Shown here one piece after another: positions 9,239 to 17,070 of a stretch of 64,000 nt of DNA (positions are counted from its first letter, which is position 1; the number at the start of each line of letters is the position of its first letter). Below the pieces are notes generated by a model. It had not been told where the DNA came from. It saw nothing but the letters and a program-made list of their open reading frames with translations, and ran no database searches. Origin of the DNA: JACVRW01 sp034664125 (GTDB lineage: Bacteria; Actinomycetota; Thermoleophilia; Solirubrobacterales; Thermoleophilaceae); the NCBI GenBank assembly GCA_034664125.1, contig JAXDIG010000040.1, forward strand, positions 41,258-105,257, given 5' to 3'. The position numbers and the translations under genes were made by a program.

Positions 9239-10717
9239 ATGGAGAGCGACCTCTCGCGGCGGGAGTTCCTCGAGCGCACGGCCCTCGCGGCCGGCCTCGC
9301 CGGGAGTGCCGCGCTGCCCGCCTCCACGATCCTGGCCGAGTCCGCGCAGGCCCACTGGTGGCGCAACCAGCTCCCGTCGCCGCGTGACGTCCCGATCGAC
9401 CACTTCGTCATCTTGATGATGGAGAACCGGTCTTTCGACCACTACTTCGGCTGGCTGCGCGACGCGGACGCCAGGCAGAACCAGAGCTATCCGGATCCCG
9501 AGGGCGACCAGGTGGCCACGCGCCATTTTTCGACCCTCGGCACCGGCGGCACCCAGTACAAGGGCTGCGGTCATCCGGATCCGGGCCACGGCTGGGAGTC
9601 GGGCCGCGCGCAGCTGCAGGGCGGCTTCCTCGCCCCGGGCTCGGGCAACGACGAGTTCGCGCTCACCTACTTCAACCAGGGCGACCTGGGCTTCATCCAC
9701 GAGGCGGCCCGGCAGTACACGAGCTACGACCGCTACTTCTGCTCGCTGCTCGCCTCCACCTGGCCGAACCGCTTCTACAAGTGGTCGGCGCAGTCGGGCG
9801 GCCTCAAGTCGAACACGCTCGCGCCCGGCGGCAACAACTGGGAGACGATCTTCGATCGGGCGATCGGCCACGGGCTGACCGCGCGCTACTACGCCTCGGA
9901 CCTGCCCTTCGCCGCCCTGTTCGGGGGCCGCGCGGCTGCCTGGATCAACCCGATCGCCCGCTACTACGAGGACTGCTTCACCGGCAATCTGCCGAACGTC
10001 GCGATCGTCGACCCGCCCTTCCGAGACGGCGGAGGCGGCGACGGGCTGTCTGCCGACGAGCACCCCCTCGGCGACGTGCGGCTCGGCCAGGCCTTCATGG
10101 CCGACGTGGTGGGCGCCTTCACGCATTCGAAGTGCTACCAGCGCGGGGCGCTGTTCGTGGTCTACGACGAGTGGGGCGGGTTCTTCGACCACGTTCGCCC
10201 CGGGCGCGTGCCCGACGACCGCGGGAGCACCGACCCGAACGAGGACTTCGGCCAGCTCGGCTTCCGCGTCCCGGCCGTAGCGGTTTCGCCCTTCGCCCGG
10301 CGCGCCAGGAAGCGCTGGTCCTGGGAGCGCGACTACGGCGGCTGGGGCTACAACCACTTCAACGTCGACCACGGCACGTTCGCCCACGAGTCGATCCTCA
10401 AGTTCATCTCCTATCGCTTCGGGCTCGGCGACCTCAACACCCGCATGAGGTTCGCCAACAACATCGGCCGCAGCTTCGAGTGGCGGCGACCGGACTTCGA
10501 GATGCCGGAGCTGCCCGACCCGCCGCAGATCGTCACCCAGCCGTGCGCGCTGGGCGGCGGGGACGTGCAGGACAGCCAGCAGGCGCACGCGAGCGACCTG
10601 GCGGACATCGAGAAGGTCGCCGAGCGCTACAAGCTGCCCGTGTACGAGGGCAAGACGGGCGACATCTTCACGCTGCCGGACTCGATCAAGAAGGGCATCG
10701 AGGCGGCACCGCGCTGA
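9239..10717 (+). CDS. Tat-exported phospholipase C / phosphoesterase family protein
   Basis: 492 residues. The N-terminus carries a twin-arginine motif SRREFL (6-11), a hydrophobic stretch and a likely cut after AQA (about 38). The mature part begins with VILMMENRSFDHYFGWL, the hallmark of the bacterial non-specific phospholipase C / acid phosphatase AcpA family, and later has YDEWGGFFDHV and SPFARR, also conserved. The enzyme should hydrolyse phospho- or phosphodiesters outside the membrane, possibly for phosphate scavenging. A TAGGCT box about 10 bp before the ATG suggests a nearly leaderless mRNA. Substrate is unknown. Confidence 0.9.
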   Translation: MESDLSRREFLERTALAAGLAGSAALPASTILAESAQAHWWRNQLPSPRDVPIDHFVILMMENRSFDHYFGWLRDADARQNQSYPDPEGDQVATRHFSTLGTGGTQYKGCGHPDPGHGWESGRAQLQGGFLAPGSGNDEFALTYFNQGDLGFIHEAARQYTSYDRYFCSLLASTWPNRFYKWSAQSGGLKSNTLAPGGNNWETIFDRAIGHGLTARYYASDLPFAALFGGRAAAWINPIARYYEDCFTGNLPNVAIVDPPFRDGGGGDGLSADEHPLGDVRLGQAFMADVVGAFTHSKCYQRGALFVVYDEWGGFFDHVRPGRVPDDRGSTDPNEDFGQLGFRVPAVAVSPFARRARKRWSWERDYGGWGYNHFNVDHGTFAHESILKFISYRFGLGDLNTRMRFANNIGRSFEWRRPDFEMPELPDPPQIVTQPCALGGGDVQDSQQAHASDLADIEKVAERYKLPVYEGKTGDIFTLPDSIKKGIEAAPR

Positions 10718-10727
10718 CGTAGTCGAC

Positions 10728-11213
10728 CTACAGGACCCGCTCCACCACCAACACGTCGCGCCACTCGCCGTCAAGGCGGCCGTGGCGCCGGTGCAGCCCG
10801 ACCTCGCGCCAGCCGCAGCTCTTGAGCAGGCCGGCGCTGGCGGCGTTGTCGGGGAACAGCTTGCCGACCAGCTTCCAGTAGCCCAGCTCGCGGGCGGTCC
10901 CTTCGAGCGCGTTGAGAAGGGCGCGGCCGAGCCCCTGGCCGCGAGCCGCGCAGTCCACGTACACCGACGCCTCGCCGACGCCGGCGTACGCGGCCCGGTC
11001 GCTGTAGGCGAGCACGCGGGCCCAGCCGAGCACCCGGCCGTGTTCGTCCGCCACCAGCAGCGGCAGGCGCTCGCCCGCGGCGAGCCACGCCTGGATGTCG
11101 GCGGCGCCGCGCGGCTCGGTTTCGAACGTCGAGGAGCGCTCCTCGATGCCCTGGTTGTAGATCGCCGCCACGGCTTCGGCGTCGGAGGCGGCCGCGGGCC
11201 GGATGGTGGCCAC
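10728..11213 (-). CDS. GNAT family N-acetyltransferase (phosphinothricin acetyltransferase-like)
   Basis: 161 residues with a GTG start 3 bp after the holA stop, so it is probably co-translated with holA. It begins IRPAAASDAEAVAAIYNQGIE and has the acetyl-CoA loop ARGQGLGRALLNALE, then FPDNAASAGLLKSCGWREVG, typical of the Pat/Bar/MddA subgroup that acetylates phosphinothricin or methionine analogues. Real substrates of chromosomal members are usually unknown. It is convergent with the phospholipase gene. Confidence 0.85.
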   Translation of the reverse strand: MATIRPAAASDAEAVAAIYNQGIEERSSTFETEPRGAADIQAWLAAGERLPLLVADEHGRVLGWARVLAYSDRAAYAGVGEASVYVDCAARGQGLGRALLNALEGTARELGYWKLVGKLFPDNAASAGLLKSCGWREVGLHRRHGRLDGEWRDVLVVERVL

Positions 11214-11216
11214 CGC

Positions 11217-12179
11217 CTACCCCGCGGCGCGGGCCAGCGCGAGGGAGAAGGCGGTGTCCTCGTCGAGCTGGAGGTCGCCCCCGCCGCGCATGTCGATCTC
11301 GAGGTCGGCGAACACGCAGATCGCCCTTTCCAGCGCGGCCCGGTCGGCCTTCTTCGCGCGGGCCACCGTCTTCTTGACGAGCCACGGCGGTGCCTTGAGT
11401 GCCTCCCCCACCTTCGACTCGGGCACGCCTTGGTCGAGCAGCGAGGCCGCGCGGTGCACCTCTCTCAGGCGGCGCACCACCGGGAAGACGAGCCGCCCGG
11501 GTCGCTCGCCGTGCGATTCGAGCTGCTCGGCCAGCGCGAGCGTGGCGCGCAGGTCGCCCGCGACGAGCGCGTCGGCGAGGTCGTAGACCTGGGGCGACGT
11601 GTCGCGCGCCGCTCCTGCCTCGACGTCGGCGGTCGTCACGTTGGTGCTCGGGTGCACCGCCAGGGCCAGCTTCTCCAGCTCGCGCGACAGGCGCTGCTGG
11701 CCCGTGCCCACCAGGCTCACCAGCTCCTTCGCGGCCTCCTGGTCCACCTGAAGGCCAAGCTCGCGCCCGCGCTCGAGGATCCACTTGGGCAGCTCCCACG
11801 GCTTCGGCGCCGCGTACTCGCGCACCTCGCCGCCCGCCTTCTCCACCGCCTTGGACAGCTGCTTGAGCGCCTTGCCGCGGACGATCGCCACCAGCACCGT
11901 GTCCGGCGGCATCTCGGCCAGGATCGACTCCAGGGGGTCGAGCTCGGCCGCCTTCCACGCGCCGACGTCGTCGACGAGCACGTAGCGGGTGCCCGGGTCG
12001 AACGTGAGCGCGGACAGGGAGGCCACCACCTCGGCGGGCTCGCTGGCGCGCGCGTCGAAGGCCTCGAGCCCGCCGGGGCCGCGCTCCTCCTCGGCGCGGC
12101 GGCGCACGCGGGCGCGCCAGGCGTCGATCTTGGCGTCGTCGTCGCCGCAGATCAGGTAGGCGGGCTTCAGATCGGCCAC
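11217..12179 (-). CDS. holA: DNA polymerase III delta subunit
   Basis: 320 residues, GTG start. N-terminal PAYLICGDDDAKIDAWR, the central VLVDDVGAWKAAELD and ELEKLALAV, and the C-terminal helical part (LVKKTVARAKKADRAALERA, split at ARAKK) fit the HolA clamp-loader fold without a working P-loop. It opens the beta clamp as part of the clamp-loader complex. It lies 33 bp behind comEC, the usual comEA-comEC-holA order of Gram-positive bacteria. Confidence 0.93.
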   Translation of the reverse strand: MADLKPAYLICGDDDAKIDAWRARVRRRAEEERGPGGLEAFDARASEPAEVVASLSALTFDPGTRYVLVDDVGAWKAAELDPLESILAEMPPDTVLVAIVRGKALKQLSKAVEKAGGEVREYAAPKPWELPKWILERGRELGLQVDQEAAKELVSLVGTGQQRLSRELEKLALAVHPSTNVTTADVEAGAARDTSPQVYDLADALVAGDLRATLALAEQLESHGERPGRLVFPVVRRLREVHRAASLLDQGVPESKVGEALKAPPWLVKKTVARAKKADRAALERAICVFADLEIDMRGGGDLQLDEDTAFSLALARAAG

Positions 12180-12212
12180 GGCCGAGCAGTCTAGGCGCGC
12201 GGGCGGAGGTGC

Positions 12213-14945
12213 TCACCGTTCGGTCTGGACCTTCATCTCGCCGCGGTCGACCGTGAGCGTCACGGTCCCGTCCCTGTCGGTGCGGTAGGTCGGCACGCCG
12301 GCCCCGTGGAGGGCGGCGAGCGTGGAGGGCGCGGGATGGCCGTAGGTGTTGTGGCGGCCGACTTCGATCCCGGCGACCTCGGGTCGGAGGCGCTCGAGGA
12401 CCGCCGGCAGGCCGGGGTCGGAGCTGCCGTGGTGCGGCACCTTGATCGCGTCCACGTCCGGCAGGGCGAGGGGCAGGAGCGCCACGCTCTCCGCGTCGGC
12501 CGAGAGCATCAGGTCGAAGCCACCGGAGCTGACGATCGCCACCACGGCCCTGGGGTTTGGGTCCTCGGGCGCCGGGCCCGGCGGACGCGGTGGCGGGGAC
12601 AGCACGCGGATGCGCAGGTCGCCGCCGGCGAGCGTGAGCGTCCGAGGCGCGATGGCGCGCACGCGGCGCACGCCGCGCTCGTCGGCCAGGCTCAGCAGCG
12701 CGTGGAAGGACGGGTCGGGCGTGGCGTCGCCGCCGTCGAGCAGCGTGTCGACCTCGAAGCGGCGCAGCACGGCGGGGAGGCCGCCGTGGTGATCGCGCGA
12801 GGCGTGCGTGGCGACCACCAGCGCGAGCCGCTCGACACCCGACCGCCGCAGCAGCCGGGTCACGCCGCCCTCGGGAGGGCCGCCGTCGAACAGGACGGCG
12901 GTGCCGTCGGGGTGCTGGATCAGCACGGCGTCGCCCTGGCCGACGTCGAGGAAGCGGACGGTGAGGTTTCGCGGCGCCCCCGGGCCGCTCAGCAGGACGG
13001 TGGCCGCAACGAGCGCGGCGGCGACGAGCGCGGCCTGGAGCGCCCTGCGACGGGTGCGCGGCAGGCCGCGCCAGGTGGCCGCCCAGAGAGGCAGCCGGCC
13101 GCCGGCGCCGAGCCTCGTCGAGGCGCGGTGCGCGGCGAGGGGAGCGAGCGCGAGGGCGGCATAGGCAGCGGCCACCGCCCGCGGGGAGCCGAGCGGGAGC
13201 GGGAGCCGGCCTCCGGGCATGTCGGCGAAGCGCTCGCCGAGGCCGGCGAGGTAGCCGACCGGGAGTGAGGCGGCGCGGCCCAGGGCCGCCGCGGCGATCG
13301 ATGCCCCATCCGCGACCGGCGCGGGCGCCAGCGGGGTGGCGAGCTGGCCGAGCGCGGTCTTGAGCATGCCGAGCCACATGGCCGGCGCCACGGCCGGCAG
13401 GGCGAGCAGGTTGGCCGGCAGCCCGGCGAGCGGAACGGAGCCGAAGTGGTGAGCGAGCAGCGGAGCGGTGGCGAGCGTGGCAGCGACGGTGATGGCCACG
13501 CCGTCCGTGAAGGCGTGGAGGAGGGCGAGGCGCAGGCGCGGCGTGCGAGCGGCGGCCAGCCCGTTGCGTCCGGCGGCTGGCCCGTCGCGCCCGGCGGCTG
13601 GTCCGTCGCCCCCGGCGGCTGGCCCGTCGCCCCCGGCGGCCCGCCCATCGTGCCCGGCGCCCCGTTCCCGGCCCAGCTCCTCCGCGGCCGTCGGGCCCAG
13701 CTCCTCCGCGGCGGCCCTGAGCGCCCGCTGCAGCGGCACCCCCAGCATCAAGATGCCGGCGACTGCCGCGAAGGAGAGCTGCCACCCGGGGTCGCCCCAT
13801 GCGCGCGGGTTCCACGCCAGCGTGACCGTCGCCGCCAGCAGCAGCGCGTACCAGCGCGAGGCCGGGCGGGACGCGGCCATCGCGGCGATCCCCGCAAGCC
13901 CCATCACCCCCGCCCGCTGGAGCGACGGCCCCGCTCCGGCAAGTGGCACGTAGAGCGCGATGAGCGCCGCCAGCGCGACGAGCCGCGTACGCAGACCGAG
14001 GCCCGCGAGCATCAGCAGCGGCAGCGCGAGCGCGGCCAGCAGCATCACGTTCTGGCCGCTGACGGCCAACAGGTGAGCCAGCCCGGCGTCGCGCCAGTCG
14101 TCTCGCGTCGCCTCGTCGATCCGCTCGTCCTCGCCGAGCACCATGCCGCGCAGCAGCGCCGCCTCGCCGGCCGGCATGCCGGCGACCACGGCGCGCTGCG
14201 CGCGTTCGCGCATGCGATCGAGCGCCCCGGCGAGGCCGCTCCGCCTGCGACCGGTCCGGCGGGCGCGGTCGAGCAGGAACTCGGCCGCGACGCCGCGCCG
14301 GCGCAGATATGCGGCGTAGTCGAAGGGCGGGTCGCGCGAGCGGGCCGCCGAAGCGCCGGGGCGCAGCTCGCGCAGGCGCCCCTTCAGCAGGAGCTCGTCG
14401 CCGACCGCGATCGACCGCGGCAATGGCGACCATGTCGTGGCGCGCGCGAGCAAACGGGTGCCGCGCAGCCGACCGCCGGCGACCTCGACCTCGGCGGATG
14501 ACCCGAAGGCGCCGGGGCGAGGCGCGGTGAGCAGGTGCGCCCTCACGTCCACGAGCTCGCCGTCGTGGATGCGTTCCGCGGGCCGGTCGAGGGCCGCAAG
14601 ACGCAGGCCCCCGGCAGCCACGCCGGCCAGCAGGAGCACCGCGGCGCAGGCCGCGAGCCGGGGAGCCCGCAGCACCGCCAGCACCGCCCCGAGCGCCGCG
14701 GCGGCCAGCAGGGCAAGCCGGGCGGAGGACTCCGCGAGCACGAGGCCACCGCCGAAGGCCGCGACCGACACGTGCCATGGCCGCAGGGGGATGAGGGCGA
14801 GCGGTGGCGGGGGCGCGCGGCGGGGCCGGGGCGCGTCGTGGGACGGGGGCGCGTCGTGGGACGGGGGCACGTCGCGGGACGGGGGCACGTCGCGGGAGAG
14901 GAATGCGGGCGGGGCCACGGTGCTCGAGCGAGGTCCCTCAACCAC
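12213..14945 (-). CDS. comEC: ComEC/Rec2 competence channel protein with C-terminal metallo-beta-lactamase domain
   Basis: 910 residues. The GTG start immediately follows the comEA TGA. After a low-complexity N-terminus come several hydrophobic segments, the competence domain (about 255-560; LLAVSGQNVMLLAALALP is the signature), and a metallo-beta-lactamase-like domain with THASRDHHGG near residue 715 and PHHGSSDPGLP near 840. ComEC forms the inner-membrane channel for single-stranded DNA uptake. Two in-frame tandem repeats (13561-13665 and 14831-14900) add Gly/Asp/Pro-rich linkers, which is unusual. Whether the cell is naturally competent is unknown, as no pilus genes are in the window. Confidence 0.93.
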   Translation of the reverse strand: MVEGPRSSTVAPPAFLSRDVPPSRDVPPSHDAPPSHDAPRPRRAPPPPLALIPLRPWHVSVAAFGGGLVLAESSARLALLAAAALGAVLAVLRAPRLAACAAVLLLAGVAAGGLRLAALDRPAERIHDGELVDVRAHLLTAPRPGAFGSSAEVEVAGGRLRGTRLLARATTWSPLPRSIAVGDELLLKGRLRELRPGASAARSRDPPFDYAAYLRRRGVAAEFLLDRARRTGRRRSGLAGALDRMRERAQRAVVAGMPAGEAALLRGMVLGEDERIDEATRDDWRDAGLAHLLAVSGQNVMLLAALALPLLMLAGLGLRTRLVALAALIALYVPLAGAGPSLQRAGVMGLAGIAAMAASRPASRWYALLLAATVTLAWNPRAWGDPGWQLSFAAVAGILMLGVPLQRALRAAAEELGPTAAEELGRERGAGHDGRAAGGDGPAAGGDGPAAGRDGPAAGRNGLAAARTPRLRLALLHAFTDGVAITVAATLATAPLLAHHFGSVPLAGLPANLLALPAVAPAMWLGMLKTALGQLATPLAPAPVADGASIAAAALGRAASLPVGYLAGLGERFADMPGGRLPLPLGSPRAVAAAYAALALAPLAAHRASTRLGAGGRLPLWAATWRGLPRTRRRALQAALVAAALVAATVLLSGPGAPRNLTVRFLDVGQGDAVLIQHPDGTAVLFDGGPPEGGVTRLLRRSGVERLALVVATHASRDHHGGLPAVLRRFEVDTLLDGGDATPDPSFHALLSLADERGVRRVRAIAPRTLTLAGGDLRIRVLSPPPRPPGPAPEDPNPRAVVAIVSSGGFDLMLSADAESVALLPLALPDVDAIKVPHHGSSDPGLPAVLERLRPEVAGIEVGRHNTYGHPAPSTLAALHGAGVPTYRTDRDGTVTLTVDRGEMKVQTER
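13561..13665. repeat. 21-bp tandem repeat inside comEC, five copies
   Basis: About five imperfect copies of a 21-bp unit (like CCGTCGCGCCCGGCGGCTGGC, one base over the allowed run so described: CCGTCGCGCCCGG plus CGGCTGGC) are read from 13561. They encode a seven-residue AAGG/RDGP repeat in a loop of ComEC. Copy number should be variable between strains. Confidence 0.75.
14831..14900. repeat. 18-bp tandem repeat at the 5' end of comEC, about four copies
   Basis: Three near-identical 18-bp units (GCGCGTCGTGGGACGGGG) and a partial fourth encode SRDVPP/SHDAPP repeats near residues 17-40, ahead of the first membrane helix. The repeat is in frame, so unit gain or loss would keep the gene open. 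Confidence 0.8.
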
Positions 14946-15599
14946 TCACGGCTGCAGCGCCCCGCGCAGTGTCGCGAAGCGCTTCTCGCCGATCCCCTCG
15001 ACCTCGCGCAGCTCGTCGACCGATCTGAAGCCTCCGTGCTCGGTGCGGTACTCGACGATCCGTTGCGCCAGCGTGGGACCGATGCCATCGAGCTGGTCGA
15101 GCTGCTCGACCGTGGCCACTCCGAGGCTGAGCTTGGGAACTCCAGCGGACCCCGGTGGAGCGGCCGCCCCGGTCGCGGCGGAGCCCGCTGCGCCGGAGCC
15201 CGCTGCGGCGCCGCCCGCCGTCGCGGCTCCGCGCACGGGCACGATCACCTGCTGGCCGTCTTCCAGCTTGGCGGCCAGGTTCACGCCCGCGAGGTCCGCT
15301 CGGCGCTGCGGGCCGCCGGCACGGTCCAGCGCCGCCGCGACGCGCGACCCCGGCGGCAGCCGCAGGAGCCCCGGCCGGCGAACCGCGCCCGCGACGTGCA
15401 CGTAGATGCCGACGCTCTCGCGGCCGGCTCCGGAGGCGGCGCCGGTGACGGCCGTGTCCGGGGAGCGCTCGATCCGCACAGGCGTACCGGGCCCCGCGCG
15501 GTCACCGCAGCCGCCGAGATGCAGCAGCACGATGCCGCCGAAGGTCGCCGCGGCGACCCAGATGGCAAGCGTCCCTCGGGATCCATCGCTCGTGAGCAC
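14946..15599 (-). CDS. comEA: ComEA-type DNA-binding competence protein (SLBB plus helix-hairpin-helix)
   Basis: 217 residues. A membrane anchor (about 10-28) is followed by a SLBB domain (IYVHVAGAVRRPGLLRLPPG, 66-125), an Ala/Gly-rich linker, and a C-terminal double helix-hairpin-helix (LDQLDGIGPTLAQRIVEYR, then VEGIGEKRFATLR). This is the standard layout of ComEA, which captures double-stranded DNA outside the membrane and hands it to ComEC. It directly abuts comEC (TGA followed by GTG), so the two are translationally coupled. Confidence 0.92.
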   Translation of the reverse strand: MLTSDGSRGTLAIWVAAATFGGIVLLHLGGCGDRAGPGTPVRIERSPDTAVTGAASGAGRESVGIYVHVAGAVRRPGLLRLPPGSRVAAALDRAGGPQRRADLAGVNLAAKLEDGQQVIVPVRGAATAGGAAAGSGAAGSAATGAAAPPGSAGVPKLSLGVATVEQLDQLDGIGPTLAQRIVEYRTEHGGFRSVDELREVEGIGEKRFATLRGALQP

Positions 15600-15854
15600 G
15601 GAGCGAGGCTAGGAAGCGGCGACCGACGCGTGGGTGAAGCGTGTGACGAAAGAGCGACAAAGCGCAGACGCGGAGCGGGCGGCCTCGACGAGACGAATAT
15701 TGAGCATCCATGCGATGCAGAACATTCGGTTCGTCCGTGGCGCGGCCGAAAGCGCCGGGCGCCGCGGCGAAGCCCCGGGACGCCCGGCGGCGGCGAAGCC
15801 CCGGGGCGGCCCGGCCGTGGCCCCGCCGCGGCCCGGCCCCGCGGCGCCCGCCCC

Positions 15855-16145
15855 CTACCGCACCTCGAACCGCCGCAGCCCCTCGGGCTCCTCTTTGCTC
15901 GTGGTCACGTCCCGCACCTCAGCCCCGCGCGGTCCGCGAGCGCAGAACTCCACCAGCGCCTCGACCGCCTCCGGAGAGCCCTCGAACACCGCTTCCACCG
16001 CTCCGTCGGCCCGGTTGCACACCCAACCGGCCACGTCGCGCGCGAGGGCCTCCCGGCGCGTGCTGTCCCTGAAGAAGACTCCCTGGACCCGGCCGCTCAC
16101 CACCACGCGGCGGCGTGCCCGCTGATCCGGCGCGGGCTCACTCAT
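15855..16145 (-). CDS. acyP: acylphosphatase
   Basis: 96 residues. The motif VVVSGRVQGVFFRDSTR contains the phosphate-binding loop and catalytic Arg26, and Asn44 (WVCNRADG) is the second catalytic residue. The ferredoxin-like fold of about 90 residues is complete. It hydrolyses acyl phosphates such as carbamoyl and acetyl phosphate. It is divergent from the DDAH-like gene with 37 bp between the starts. The 255 bp downstream to comEA are very GC-rich and contain two copies of GGCGAAGCCCCGGG, but no ORF was seen there. Confidence 0.93.
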   Translation of the reverse strand: MSEPAPDQRARRRVVVSGRVQGVFFRDSTRREALARDVAGWVCNRADGAVEAVFEGSPEAVEALVEFCARGPRGAEVRDVTTSKEEPEGLRRFEVR

Positions 16146-16182
16146 ACTTGGGCTCGTTCACGACGAAAGGGTGCTTACCCAG

Positions 16183-17070
16183 ATGGAAGCGACGACGCGC
16201 GCCGAGCCCGCCTGGGGCGTCGACTCCGAGTATGGACGCCTGCTCGACGTCCTGCTCTGTCCCCCGGACCACTTCCGCTGGCTGCCCACCAGCGCGATCT
16301 CGCGCGCCACGCTCGCCTCCGACCTCGTCTTCGACCACGACGAGGCCGTCCGCCAGCACGCCGAGATGGTCGCGGTGTACGAGGAGGCGGGCGTCAACGT
16401 CCACTTCCTCGAGCCCGACCCGAACCTCCCCTACCAGGTGTTCGCGCGCGACTCGAGCATCAACGTCCCCGACGGCCCGATCGTGACCCAGTGCGCCCAG
16501 TGGTGGCGCCGCGGCGAGTACGCGCCGGTCATCCGCTTCTACGAGGAAAACCAAATCCCGATCGCCAACATGGTGACCGCGGGCTCGCTCGAGGGTGGCG
16601 ACTTCATGATCGTCGAGCCGGGCGTGGCCGCGATCGGCACAGGCGAGGAGCGCACCCAGGAGCAGGCGGCGCGGCAGGTGGCCGGCTGGCTCGAGCAGGA
16701 GGGCTGGGAGGTGCGCGTGGAGCGCATCCCGCCGCACTTCCTGCACATCGACGTGCTCGCCTGCATGCTGGGCGAGAAGCTCGCCGCCGTCTGCGTCGAG
16801 CAGGCCTCGACCGGATTCGTCGGCTGGCTCGAGTCCAAGGGCGTGGAGATCGTGCCCGTGACGCTCGCGGCGGCGCTCAAGCTCGGCGTGAACGGCGTCT
16901 GCCTCGGCGGCGACCGCGTGCTCTCCACCGCCGAGTCGAAGGACCTCAACGAGCGGCTGCGCGCGCTCGGCCTGACGGTCTACGACCCCGAGCTGTCCTC
17001 CTTCACCCTCGGCGGAGGCGGGGCCCACTGCCTGATGCAGGCGATCCGGCGCGAGCGGGTGGGCGGCTAG
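16183..17070 (+). CDS. dimethylarginine dimethylaminohydrolase / amidinotransferase-superfamily hydrolase
   Basis: 295 residues from ATG 16183; a GTG at 16171 would add four. The pentein (guanidino-group-modifying) fold is supported by Asp90 (VFARDSS), Glu137 (SLEGGDF), His188 (HFLHID) and the C-terminal nucleophile Cys283 (GGGGAHCLMQ). Members hydrolyse methylated arginine, arginine or related guanidines to citrulline or ornithine-type products. Its stop codon shares the CTAG tetramer with the stop of the convergent Orn/Lys/Arg decarboxylase. The exact substrate cannot be told. Confidence 0.88.
   Translation: MEATTRAEPAWGVDSEYGRLLDVLLCPPDHFRWLPTSAISRATLASDLVFDHDEAVRQHAEMVAVYEEAGVNVHFLEPDPNLPYQVFARDSSINVPDGPIVTQCAQWWRRGEYAPVIRFYEENQIPIANMVTAGSLEGGDFMIVEPGVAAIGTGEERTQEQAARQVAGWLEQEGWEVRVERIPPHFLHIDVLACMLGEKLAAVCVEQASTGFVGWLESKGVEIVPVTLAAALKLGVNGVCLGGDRVLSTAESKDLNERLRALGLTVYDPELSSFTLGGGGAHCLMQAIRRERVGG

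Noticed and set aside
10771..14778. 1335-codon minus-strand open frame
   Set aside because: Overlaps holA and comEC in another frame, and is made of Arg/Ala/Gly repeats; the comEC and holA frames carry clear motifs.
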